Virus record (IMG/VR): IMGVR_UViG_3300021959_008125
Location: 1 to 64,000 of that record
Length of the DNA stretch: 64,000 nt
Origin: a virus
Direction: 5' to 3' (one strand)
Shown: piece after piece, positions 53,416-61,121 of the stretch
How the letters are laid out: each line of letters starts with the position of its first letter
Position numbering within the stretch: position 1 is the first letter of the stretch
The notes under the pieces: model-generated
Told to the model about the DNA's origin: nothing
Seen by the model: only the letters and a program-made list of their open reading frames with translations
The model's database searches: none
Translations under genes and position numbers: made by a program

Positions 53416-54756
53416 ATGACATTAAAGAGTTTACAACAATACGGGAAGGGGTTCCAACTAAAAGTTTTAGGATCATTACTCACAGATAAAAAGTTCTTAC
53501 TTAACGTAAGAGACGTTTTACACGATAATTATTTTGATGCTGATTCACATAAGTGGATCATAGGTCAGATATGTTCTTATTTTGATAAGTACCATACTAA
53601 TGTTACTATGGACGTTCTTAAAGTAGAGCTTCAAAAACTCGAAAACGAAGTCCTTCAAGTAGCATTAAAAGAAGAGTTAAGAAACTCTTATCAAGCCTCT
53701 CAAGACGATTTAGAATACGTTCAAGAAGAGTTTACTACTTTCTGTAAGAATCAAGAAATGAAAAACGCCATACTTAACTCAGCCGATCTTCTTAAAGAAG
53801 GAGATTTCGATGGTATTAGAAACCAGGTCGAAAAAGCAATGAAAGCGGGTATGGATAAAAATATCGGACATGAATATAATAAAGACGTTGAAACGAGATA
53901 TCGTACGGATTACCGTCCTACTATTCCTAGTCCTTGGAGCATACTTAATGACGGTATCCAAGGCGGGTTTGGTCCCGGAGATCTTGCAATTGTGTTTGGT
54001 AATCCTGGTGGCGGTAAAAGCTGGACTATGGTTGCTATTGCTGCTCATGCAGTTAAACTTGGATACAAAGTCAACTACTATACACTCGAATTGGGAGAGG
54101 ATTATGTTGGTAAGCGTTTTGATTGCTACTTTACTGGCTATTCTATAGATGAAGTAAATAAACATAGAAAAGAAGTACAGACGTACGTCGACAATCTAAA
54201 AGGTAAGCTTATAGTAAAAGAATATGCTCCTAAGTCAGCGACGGTAAATACCATAAAGTCACACGTACAAAAGTGTGTTGACATGGAACATAAACCAGAC
54301 CTTATTATTATTGACTACGTTGATTATTTAAGAGCACCTTCTAGAGGTAAATCGTTTGAAAGGAAAGATGAGATTGATGATGTATTTATCGCAACCAAAG
54401 GATTAGCTAAAGAATTAAAAATACCTATTTTGACACCATCACAGGTTAATAGAATGGGAGCTAAAGATTCTGTAATTGAAGGAGATAAGGCAGCCGGATC
54501 TTATGATAAGATGATGGTGGCTGATATCTGTCTATCTCTTTCAAGACAGAAAGAAGATAAAGTTTTAGGTACCGGTAGAGTTCACGTGATGAAAAATCGA
54601 TATGGTCAAGATGGTATGACTTATAATGTAAAAATGGATACTAATAACGGACATATAGAGTTTTTAGAAAAAGCAGATGCTAGAGATTTGATACCAGAAG
54701 AAGATTCTAAACCTAAATTTAATTTATCTCGCGAACAAATGGAAAAATTATTATAA
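53416..54756 (+). CDS. gp41: DnaB-type replicative helicase, gp41-like
   Basis: A 446-residue protein. VFGNPGGGKSWTMVA (Walker A, GNPGGGKS at about 195-202), YYTLELGEDYVGKRF (H1a-like), DLIIIDYVDYL (Walker B), ILTPSQVNRMG (H3), and a C-terminal Arg-containing strand. It forms hexamers that unwind DNA at the fork, with the gp32-like and polymerase proteins encoded nearby. The N-terminal 170 residues form the primase-interaction domain. It is followed by a terminator. Confidence 0.9.
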   Translation: MTLKSLQQYGKGFQLKVLGSLLTDKKFLLNVRDVLHDNYFDADSHKWIIGQICSYFDKYHTNVTMDVLKVELQKLENEVLQVALKEELRNSYQASQDDLEYVQEEFTTFCKNQEMKNAILNSADLLKEGDFDGIRNQVEKAMKAGMDKNIGHEYNKDVETRYRTDYRPTIPSPWSILNDGIQGGFGPGDLAIVFGNPGGGKSWTMVAIAAHAVKLGYKVNYYTLELGEDYVGKRFDCYFTGYSIDEVNKHRKEVQTYVDNLKGKLIVKEYAPKSATVNTIKSHVQKCVDMEHKPDLIIIDYVDYLRAPSRGKSFERKDEIDDVFIATKGLAKELKIPILTPSQVNRMGAKDSVIEGDKAAGSYDKMMVADICLSLSRQKEDKVLGTGRVHVMKNRYGQDGMTYNVKMDTNNGHIEFLEKADARDLIPEEDSKPKFNLSREQMEKLL

Positions 54757-54797
54757 AAATATTGCATGAAAGTGGAATATATATTATATTTATTAAC

Positions 54798-54830
54798 ACG
54801 TCCCCAAGAAAACCTCAAGGGGATGTTTTT
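54798..54830 (+). terminator. factor-independent terminator after the helicase gene
   Basis: ACGTCCCC (54798-54805) pairs with GGGGATGT (54819-54826), including a G-U pair, over a 13-base loop, then T residues to 54830. It separates the helicase from the nrd genes, which start 32 bases later after an AT-rich leader. Confidence 0.75.
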
Positions 54831-54861
54831 GTCTAATCACCTTACAAATATATAAAGATAT

Positions 54862-55839
54862 ATGAGTTTACTAGAAGAAAGAGTAGTGTACAAACCTTTT
54901 GAATACCCACAAGCATTTGATTACTGGTTAAAACAACAACAAGCTCACTGGTTACATACAGAAGTACCGATGGCACAAGATGTTACTGATTGGAAATCTA
55001 ATATGAAAGATCATGAAAAGAACGTTGTCGGTCAAATTTTAAAAGGGTTTGCACAAACAGAAACTATAGTAAACGACTATTGGTCTACACTCGTAACTAA
55101 ATGGTTCAGAAAACCAGAAGTTATTATGATGGGTACGACTTTAGGGTCTTCAGAAACTATTCATGCTGAAGCTTATTCATTATTAAACGAGCAATTAGGA
55201 TTAGACAATTTTGCTGAATTTTTAGAAGATGAAACTACAGCAGCTAAGATAGAGTCATTGATGGCTGTTAGAGATAATCACGATGGTACACCTAACTGGC
55301 ATGAAAGAGCTAAGTCACTAGCGATTTTTTCCGCGTTTACAGAAGGTGTGAACCTATTCTCTTCTTTTGCTGTTTTACTATCTTATAAAATGAGAAACCT
55401 ACTTAAAGGTGTAGGTCAAATTGTAGAATGGTCTGTAAGAGATGAATCTTTACACTCTGAAGCAGGCTGTTGGTTATTTAGAACTCTTATGAAAGAGCAT
55501 CCTGAATTTAAAACTCCAGAACTTATTCAAGAAATTGAAGAAGCAGCTAAGTTAGCTCTTCAATTAGAATTCGATTTTATCGATAAAGTATTCGAAATGG
55601 GAGATTTAGAAAATTTAGGTAAAGAAGAACTTAAAAATTTCATCAGACATAGAGTTAATACTAAAATGGCTGACCTTGGGTTAGAACCTATCATCCCAGC
55701 TTCTGATATCGATAAAGGTGCATTAAAAACTATGAAATGGTTTGATGCAGTTATCGCAGGTAAACAACAAACAGATTTCTTTGCCAATAGAGTGACCAAC
55801 TATAGCAAAGGACATATGGACTGGTCATCAGCATTTTAA
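54862..55839 (+). CDS. nrdB: ribonucleotide reductase small subunit (class I beta)
   Basis: A 325-residue protein. Metal ligands are carried by MAQDVTDW, QTETIVNDYW, SETIHAEAYSLL (E-x-x-H, with the candidate radical Tyr in AEAY) and RDESLHSEAGC (E-x-x-H). It generates the radical for reducing ribonucleotides to deoxyribonucleotides with NrdA, for phage DNA synthesis. Its order before nrdA is reversed from the usual bacterial order. Confidence 0.95.
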   Translation: MSLLEERVVYKPFEYPQAFDYWLKQQQAHWLHTEVPMAQDVTDWKSNMKDHEKNVVGQILKGFAQTETIVNDYWSTLVTKWFRKPEVIMMGTTLGSSETIHAEAYSLLNEQLGLDNFAEFLEDETTAAKIESLMAVRDNHDGTPNWHERAKSLAIFSAFTEGVNLFSSFAVLLSYKMRNLLKGVGQIVEWSVRDESLHSEAGCWLFRTLMKEHPEFKTPELIQEIEEAAKLALQLEFDFIDKVFEMGDLENLGKEELKNFIRHRVNTKMADLGLEPIIPASDIDKGALKTMKWFDAVIAGKQQTDFFANRVTNYSKGHMDWSSAF

Positions 55840-55846
55840 TTATTTT

Positions 55847-57562
55847 ATGAGTATAGTAGTAGATACTTCCAACTGGGAGGCCGGTAAGGATTATCCTGAA
55901 TGGATGAATGAGGTTTCTCTTGCAACAATATCAAAAGGGTATTTAATGCCCGATGAAACACCTAAAAAAGCATACCGTAGAGTAGCAGATACTATAGCAA
56001 ATAGATTAGACCGTCCAGATCTAGCTAATAAATTCTTTCGGTATATGTGGAAAGGTTGGCTAAATCTAGCTTCACCAGTTCTATCTAATACAGGAACAGA
56101 TCGTGGCTTACCTATTTCTTGTTTTGGTATAGATACTCCTGACTCTATTAGAGGAATTGGTCTTACAAACGCTGAGTTAATGAGATTAACATCATTAGGA
56201 GGTGGTGTAGGCATCGGATTATCTAAAGTCAGAGGTAGAGGTCAAAAAATCGGTAAAGATGACATGGGACAATCAGAAGGCATCGTTCCATGGGCTAAAA
56301 TCTACGATTCAACAATCATAGCAACTAATCAAGGGGCAGTAAGAAGAGGAGCAGCTTCTGTCAACTTAGATATAAACCACCCAGACATAGAAGAATTTCT
56401 ACAGATTAGAAGACCAAAGGGAGATCCTAACAGACAATGTCTAAATCTACACCAGTGTGTTGTAGTAGACGATGCATTCATGCAAAAGTTAGAGCATAGA
56501 GACCCTGAAGCAATGAAATTATGGGTAGAAATATTAAAATCAAGGGTAGAAACAGGTGAACCTTACATTATGTTTAAGGATAACGTAAATAACGCTAATC
56601 CTCCAGCATACAAAAAGAATAACCTAGATGTTTCAATGACAAATATTTGCTCAGAGATCACTTTACACACAGATGAAGAGCATAGCTTTATTTGCTGTCT
56701 GTCATCTGTTAACCTTACTAAATGGCATGAATGGCGCAACACAGATCTTATAGAAACCGCAATATATTTTTTAGATGGAGTGTTAGAAGAGTTCTTAGCA
56801 AAAACTTCTGGAAGGGAGTCACTGGTAAGAGCCCACAGATCCGCTAAAAAAGGTAGAGCAATCGGTCTAGGTGTGTTAGGATGGCATACTCTACTGCAGA
56901 ACGAAAGAATCCCTTTCGCTTCTATTGCAGCTACATCTTTAACACACCAGATCTTCTCTGATATTAGAAATAAGGCGGAAGCTGCTTCAAGAAAGCTAGC
57001 AGATGAATATGGAGAACCTGTATGGTGTAGAGGAACCGGTATGAGAAACAGCCACTTACTTGCTATTGCACCAACTGTATCTAACAGTACTATATCAGGA
57101 GGAGTATCAGCAGGTATTGAACCTGTTCCTGCTAACGTCTACACGTTTAATTCCGCTAAAGGAACGTTTATTAGAAAGAATCAAGCACTTGTAGATTATT
57201 TAGAAGAAAGAGGAGCAAATACTGAAGAAGTTTGGGATCAAATTATGAAAGATAGAGGTTCAATTGCAAATCTACCTGAAGATGTAATGCCGGCAGAAGA
57301 TAAACCTATCTTTTTAACATTTGCAGAAATAAATCAGCTACAACTTGTAGAACAAGCTGCAGCAAGACAAAAGTATATAGACCAGACTCAATCACTTAAT
57401 TTAGCCTTCGATCCAACTGATAGTCCTAAGTTTATTAATGAAGTTCATCAAACAGCTTGGAGATTAGGAGTTAAAACCTTATATTATTTAAGAACAGATT
57501 CAGTAATTAATGGAGATATAGGAAGTAGAACGTCTACTGATTGTTTATCTTGTGATGGGTAA
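55847..57562 (+). CDS. nrdA: ribonucleotide reductase large subunit (class I alpha)
   Basis: A 571-residue protein. ISCFG (Cys92) and CCLSSVNL (Cys283/284) give the two active-site thiols, NICSE (266-270) the catalytic Asn-x-Cys-x-Glu, and SCDG at the C-terminus (CLSC, Cys566 and Cys569) the shuttle cysteines that pass electrons to thioredoxin. The protein lacks the N-terminal ATP-cone (allosteric activity domain), so it should not be switched off by dATP, as usual in phages. A thioredoxin gene follows about 1.1 kb downstream. Confidence 0.95.
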   Translation: MSIVVDTSNWEAGKDYPEWMNEVSLATISKGYLMPDETPKKAYRRVADTIANRLDRPDLANKFFRYMWKGWLNLASPVLSNTGTDRGLPISCFGIDTPDSIRGIGLTNAELMRLTSLGGGVGIGLSKVRGRGQKIGKDDMGQSEGIVPWAKIYDSTIIATNQGAVRRGAASVNLDINHPDIEEFLQIRRPKGDPNRQCLNLHQCVVVDDAFMQKLEHRDPEAMKLWVEILKSRVETGEPYIMFKDNVNNANPPAYKKNNLDVSMTNICSEITLHTDEEHSFICCLSSVNLTKWHEWRNTDLIETAIYFLDGVLEEFLAKTSGRESLVRAHRSAKKGRAIGLGVLGWHTLLQNERIPFASIAATSLTHQIFSDIRNKAEAASRKLADEYGEPVWCRGTGMRNSHLLAIAPTVSNSTISGGVSAGIEPVPANVYTFNSAKGTFIRKNQALVDYLEERGANTEEVWDQIMKDRGSIANLPEDVMPAEDKPIFLTFAEINQLQLVEQAAARQKYIDQTQSLNLAFDPTDSPKFINEVHQTAWRLGVKTLYYLRTDSVINGDIGSRTSTDCLSCDG

Positions 57563-57573
57563 CTATTTATATA
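57563..57573 (+). promoter_or_regulatory. TATTTATA-type late box before the second InlB-like gene
   Basis: CTATTTATATA touches the ATG at 57575, leaving almost no leader. Same box as before virion genes, supporting late expression of an isolated structural gene here. Confidence 0.4.
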
Positions 57574-57574
57574 T

Positions 57575-58501
57575 ATGCCAAGAAAGTATACATTAACAGC
57601 AACATCTTTAGGAGTAGATACAGATATAGTTGATATTTACCATACCTCTGTAACTGCAGGGAATTTATTAACATCTAGCATCTCAGCTTCAAGTCTGTTG
57701 ACCGGTGTAGAGTTAATAGTTAATGACAATACTTCATCATTTATTGTAGTTAATTCTAGTACTGCTTGTTCTGGTTCTTCCGGCAGCGTGGATGAAGGTG
57801 TGTATGAACCTAATACAAGATTTTTTGAATTAATTGTTGCCGATACTAACGCAGTGGCAGCCGGGTCCGGTACAGGTTCTATTTCTATTAGTTCTCCGAC
57901 ATCGGCAGGCCCTTCATCAACTTCCCTTACCCAAACAGTCGATTTTGATGCAGCTTCAACTTTTACTACCACTGCAACAGGTAATTCTAATTATGATTTT
58001 ACTGGGTGGTATACTTCTAGTTTAACATCATCTGGTGCATTAATATCTACTAATGCTACTTTAAACATTACTGAAAACGCTTATACTCATAGTTTAAGAG
58101 AAGACAGATTTTATGCTGTATTTTCTTACAATCCACCAGCAACTAACTGGAGTGTGACTGGTTCACTTACTTCGGGTTTTGTTACTTCTTGGAAAGTTAT
58201 ATACGACTATGGAGGAGTATTTAATGTAGTACATGATTTAGATAGCGGGGGTAATAATTTAGAAGATGACAGGATTTCTGGTAATGCTTCAACTGTAGAT
58301 ATTACTGTTTATAAGGTAACTAATGCAGGTGTGGCCCAAGATGCAGGTAATGTAAGCGCTAGAGTTATTGGAGGTTCAGTACAACAGGATATATTCAACA
58401 CAAATGATAATATAGGTTCTGGTAATCCCTTTACGTATACTCTTAACATTTCTCCATTCCAACCTGGTGCACAAGTTGAAGTAATAATAGAAGAAGGATA
58501 G
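57575..58501 (+). CDS. virion-like protein with InlB-type repeat
   Basis: A 308-residue Ser/Thr/Asn-rich protein. TGSISISSPTSAG opens a domain with FTTTATGNSNYDFTGWYTS and later FYAVFSY, the F-x-G-W ... Y-x-A-x-F pattern of InlB B-repeats seen also in the 6383 gene. The last 100 residues are beta-rich. It is isolated between nrdA and the thioredoxin operon, and its upstream box is of the late type. Likely a decoration or fibre protein encoded away from the tail block. Confidence 0.6.
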   Translation: MPRKYTLTATSLGVDTDIVDIYHTSVTAGNLLTSSISASSLLTGVELIVNDNTSSFIVVNSSTACSGSSGSVDEGVYEPNTRFFELIVADTNAVAAGSGTGSISISSPTSAGPSSTSLTQTVDFDAASTFTTTATGNSNYDFTGWYTSSLTSSGALISTNATLNITENAYTHSLREDRFYAVFSYNPPATNWSVTGSLTSGFVTSWKVIYDYGGVFNVVHDLDSGGNNLEDDRISGNASTVDITVYKVTNAGVAQDAGNVSARVIGGSVQQDIFNTNDNIGSGNPFTYTLNISPFQPGAQVEVIIEEG

Positions 58502-58518
58502 TTGTTTTTTACGTATAA

Positions 58519-58548
58519 TTTTCTTATATTATATATAAAATAAGTTAT
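58519..58548 (+). promoter_or_regulatory. TTTTCTTATATTA-type box before the thioredoxin operon
   Basis: TTTTCTTATATTA (58519-58531) then TATATAAAATAAGTTAT. It ends 17 bases before the ATG of a 45-codon gene. Confidence 0.55.
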
Positions 58549-58686
58549 ATGTCAAAAAATTCAAGCAAACAAAATCTTAACCAGTTGATAGAGTGGCTAG
58601 CGGCCAATAAAAACGTTAAGAAGGTATACAAAGAAGGAGGAAAAGTAAAATTTAATGCACCTCACTTTAACAAAAGAAGAAAATGA
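58549..58686 (+). CDS. small basic protein (45 residues)
   Basis: MSKNSSKQNLNQLIEWLAA at the start, then strongly basic (KKVYKEGGKVKF, ending HFNKRRK). It starts right after an early-type box and its stop overlaps the thioredoxin ATG (ATGA), which argues that it is translated. One amphipathic helix is likely (residues 10-20). Could bind nucleic acid or be a leader for the thioredoxin gene. No family recognised. Confidence 0.5.
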   Translation: MSKNSSKQNLNQLIEWLAANKNVKKVYKEGGKVKFNAPHFNKRRK

Positions 58687-58943
58687 AAAAGTTAATAAAA
58701 TTTTATGCTGCATGGTGTGCTCCATGTAGAAGTTATGCAAATACCTGGGATGAAGTAACTCCTGATTATGCAGATCAAATCGAACTTCATAATATCGATA
58801 TTGATAAAGATACAACAGGTCTAGCTAATGAATACCAAGTAAGAAGTATTCCTACAACAGTTTTAGTTAGAGAAGACGGGTCAACTGTTAAAAAAGTAGG
58901 AGCTTTATCTAAAGAAGATTTAACCGAACTAATTTTATCATAA
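58683..58943 (+). CDS. thioredoxin
   Basis: An 86-residue protein with FYAAWCAPCRSY (Cys12, Cys15), the CAPC active site, and SIPTT with the cis-proline. It lacks an N-terminal strand compared with the usual 105-residue thioredoxin. A reductant for the phage NrdA C-terminal cysteines is the obvious role. It overlaps the 45-codon gene by 4 bases and touches the next gene. Confidence 0.85.
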   Translation: MKKLIKFYAAWCAPCRSYANTWDEVTPDYADQIELHNIDIDKDTTGLANEYQVRSIPTTVLVREDGSTVKKVGALSKEDLTELILS

Positions 58944-59240
58944 ATGTTACGTAAACCAGATTCAATCCCTGCAGGGGATACAATTATCGAAGATCCAGCA
59001 ATGGAACCATTTTTTATTACTAAATCACAGACAGGTGGATATACTGTTTATGAAAGAGTAACAAAAGGAGAGAACAATACTAATTATATTAAAACTGTAA
59101 GTTACCCTTCAAACTTTGGTGCAGCATTAAAAACTGTATCTTTAGAGCTATTAAATGAAGGAGGAAAAGTTTATAATATAAAAAGTTATGTAGAACGTTG
59201 GGAAGAAATAAAAAATTCCTTAACTTCTGTATTAGAATAG
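58944..59240 (+). CDS. conserved hypothetical phage protein
   Basis: A 98-residue protein starting immediately after the thioredoxin stop. It contains EPFFITKSQTGGYTVYERV and YIKTVSYPSNFGAALKTVS, a beta-beta-helix layout found in small phage proteins annotated as hypothetical. Its stop codon is part of a possible pseudoknot before queC. Function unknown. Confidence 0.5.
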   Translation: MLRKPDSIPAGDTIIEDPAMEPFFITKSQTGGYTVYERVTKGENNTNYIKTVSYPSNFGAALKTVSLELLNEGGKVYNIKSYVERWEEIKNSLTSVLE

Positions 59241-59272
59241 CGTTTGCCTATACGCTTAATAATACCTGGCAA
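59239..59272 (+). promoter_or_regulatory. possible H-type pseudoknot leader upstream of queC-like gene
   Basis: AGCGT (59239-59243) can pair with ACGCT (59252-59256). The loop bases TTGCC (59244-59248) can pair with GGCAA (59268-59272), giving two interleaved stems of five pairs. It lies just before a queuosine-type gene, whose leaders often hold preQ1 riboswitches of pseudoknot form. The consensus sequence of known preQ1 classes is not recognisable, so this is only a structural suggestion. Confidence 0.3.
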
Positions 59273-59292
59273 ATTTTATTAATTATTTTATC

Positions 59293-60111
59293 ATGGCAAA
59301 AAATGTCGTAGTTAGTCTTTCAGGAGGGATGGACTCCTCTACTCTTTTACTTAGATGTTTATCTGAGTATGACAATGTAACAGCTTTATCTTTTGATTAC
59401 GGTCAAAAGCATAGAGTAGAACTTGAAAGAGCACAGTCTTTAGTAGATTATATTAATGAAAATTGTACTGACGAAAATTGTTTCGGCGGATGCAGAGTTA
59501 ACTATCAAGTAATTAAGTTAGATGGCTTAGTTAATCTTTTAAACTCTAACCTTGTAGAAGGTGGAGAAGATGTACCGGAAGGTCATTATGAAGAAGATAA
59601 CATGAAAGCAACAGTTGTACCTAATAGAAATAAAATCTTTGCTTCTATCACGCAAGCTGTAGCTTTATCAGCAGCTAATGCTAACGGTTTAGATACCGAT
59701 ATTGCTTTAGGAATTCATGCCGGTGATCATGCTATCTATCCAGACTGTAGACAAGAGTTTAGAGATGCAGACGATAATGCATTTAGAATCGGTAACTGGG
59801 ATGCAGAAAAAGTAGGTTATTTTACTCCTTACTTAGATACTGATAAATTAGGAATTTTAAAAGATGGACAAAAATTGGTTAAAGAGTTGGGAATTGAGTT
59901 TAATGAAGTTTACAAACGTACTAATACTTCCTATAAGCCTTTTCCTAGCGGGAATAGTGATTATAAGTCCGCTTCATCTGTTGAGCGAATCGAGGCGTTT
60001 ATCAACCTCGGTGTGGATGACCCTGTTCAATACGAGGATGAAACTGGACCGGTTGACTATTCAGTTGCGAAATCTCATGTTGAAAAGCTTTTAGCAGAAC
60101 ACGCAGCATGA
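59293..60111 (+). CDS. queC: QueC-like 7-cyano-7-deazaguanine synthase lacking zinc cysteines
   Basis: A 272-residue protein. SLSGGMDSST (8-17) is the PP-loop, FDYGQKHRVE follows, VVPNRNKIFASI and IALGIHAGDHAIYPDC are family motifs. QueC makes preQ0 from carboxy-deazaguanine. In the usual C-terminal zinc site (C-Y, then C-G-x-C-x-x-C) all four cysteines are replaced: Ser213, Asp223, Ser226 and Ser229. An extra N-terminal Cys trio (58, 63, 67) is present. It may have changed substrate or metal use, perhaps for 7-deazaguanine DNA modification. The C-terminal 100 bases are locally GC-richer. Confidence 0.8.
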   Translation: MAKNVVVSLSGGMDSSTLLLRCLSEYDNVTALSFDYGQKHRVELERAQSLVDYINENCTDENCFGGCRVNYQVIKLDGLVNLLNSNLVEGGEDVPEGHYEEDNMKATVVPNRNKIFASITQAVALSAANANGLDTDIALGIHAGDHAIYPDCRQEFRDADDNAFRIGNWDAEKVGYFTPYLDTDKLGILKDGQKLVKELGIEFNEVYKRTNTSYKPFPSGNSDYKSASSVERIEAFINLGVDDPVQYEDETGPVDYSVAKSHVEKLLAEHAA

Positions 60112-60443
60112 AAAAGTTAATTTTATTATTTTCTCTTATGGTAGGTTCTCTTGCTTTCGGGCAAGAGGATGTACCTTTTGAGGTATACGGAATTTGGCAG
60201 AGCGTAGATAATGAGTTTTTACGAGTCTACAGAACAGAAGATGGAAAAGCTGCTTTTCAAAGAGTAAGCGGTAGATCTATAAAAGCTATGGGAATAATTG
60301 AATTTGTTGACGGTGAAATGCATATCACCAGAGGAGATAAAAAAGATGAATATTCTTTAGCTTATTTTTTAGGTAATGATAATATGGTAATTGCTAAGCC
60401 TAATTCTAACCAAGCATGGTTATGGAGTAAGGTAGGTAGTTAA
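60108..60443 (+). CDS. small exported protein
   Basis: A 111-residue protein with a signal peptide (KKLILLFSLMVGSLAFGQ; likely cut after LAFG or at the Q). The mature part is beta-rich, with YGIWQSVDNEFLRVYR and a terminal WLWSKVG. The ATG overlaps the QueC stop. An exported protein of this size, expressed by the phage, could alter the envelope or block other phages, but no family is recognised. The signal ending in FGQ is typical of Bacteroidetes exported proteins. Confidence 0.55.
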   Translation: MKKLILLFSLMVGSLAFGQEDVPFEVYGIWQSVDNEFLRVYRTEDGKAAFQRVSGRSIKAMGIIEFVDGEMHITRGDKKDEYSLAYFLGNDNMVIAKPNSNQAWLWSKVGS

Positions 60444-60448
60444 CTACA

Positions 60449-60520
60449 GGCCCCTTCGTCTATCGGTTAGGACGTTAGGTTTTCATCCTAGAAAGAGGAG
60501 TTCGATTCTCCTAGGGGCTA
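60449..60520 (+). tRNA. tRNA-Glu (UUC)
   Basis: A 72-base cloverleaf: acceptor GGCCCCT with AGGGGCT, D-arm CGTC...GACG, anticodon stem TTAGG/CCTAG around loop TTTTCAT (anticodon TTC), T-arm AGGAG TTCGATT CTCCT. No CCA is encoded. Acceptor position 1 forms a G-U pair. It would read GAA/GAG, common in this AT-rich genome. Confidence 0.9.
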
Positions 60521-60533
60521 CAAATAACTTTCT

Positions 60534-61121
60534 ATGAAAATTCTCTTATTATGTGAACCCAGATCAGGCTCTACTAGATTAGGGAACTGGTTTGGTTTAA
60601 ATAATGATTTTGATGTTAGGTATGAATCGGCAGCTTGGGATAGCCCTTGGTGGTACGGTCCTAAACCAGAGAATAATATTTTAAGAGACGGGTATAAACA
60701 TTTAGTACTTAAAGAAGTTTTTTATGGGAGATCTAGTCAAATTAAAACCAATTGGGTCGACTATATGGATTATGTAGATAAGACGATATTTCTATACCGT
60801 GAAAATGAAGAAGATCAAATCATATCCTGGAATCATGCTCAGGTGACTGGTAACTTCTGCGGTCAATATCCTGCGAACACTGTTGAGCTTGTACCGGATA
60901 ACGTAAATTACTTTAAAAAAATCAAAAAGAATTTTGAAGATTTTAGAGAAGAGCACAAAAATAGAGCATTGAATATATCTTATGAAGATTTGTATTATAG
61001 AAATAAAATTCATATTTTAAAAGAGTACTTAGGATTAGATAAAGAATTGAATTATACGTTTCCTATTGGGGTTCGATACCGTTATGAAAAGAAAAAACAA
61101 GATCCTAAAAAGTTAATATGA
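60534..61121 (+). CDS. sulfotransferase-like protein
   Basis: A 195-residue protein. LLCEPRSGSTRLGNWF (5-20) is the PAPS 5'-phosphosulfate loop with the RSGST core, and FLYRENEEDQIISW near 86-99 the 3'-phosphate loop with Arg and Ser. Resembles Stf0/Sulfotransfer families. Its stop overlaps the start of an APS kinase, so the two probably act together: APS kinase supplies PAPS, this enzyme transfers the sulfate. Acceptor unknown. Confidence 0.75.
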   Translation: MKILLLCEPRSGSTRLGNWFGLNNDFDVRYESAAWDSPWWYGPKPENNILRDGYKHLVLKEVFYGRSSQIKTNWVDYMDYVDKTIFLYRENEEDQIISWNHAQVTGNFCGQYPANTVELVPDNVNYFKKIKKNFEDFREEHKNRALNISYEDLYYRNKIHILKEYLGLDKELNYTFPIGVRYRYEKKKQDPKKLI

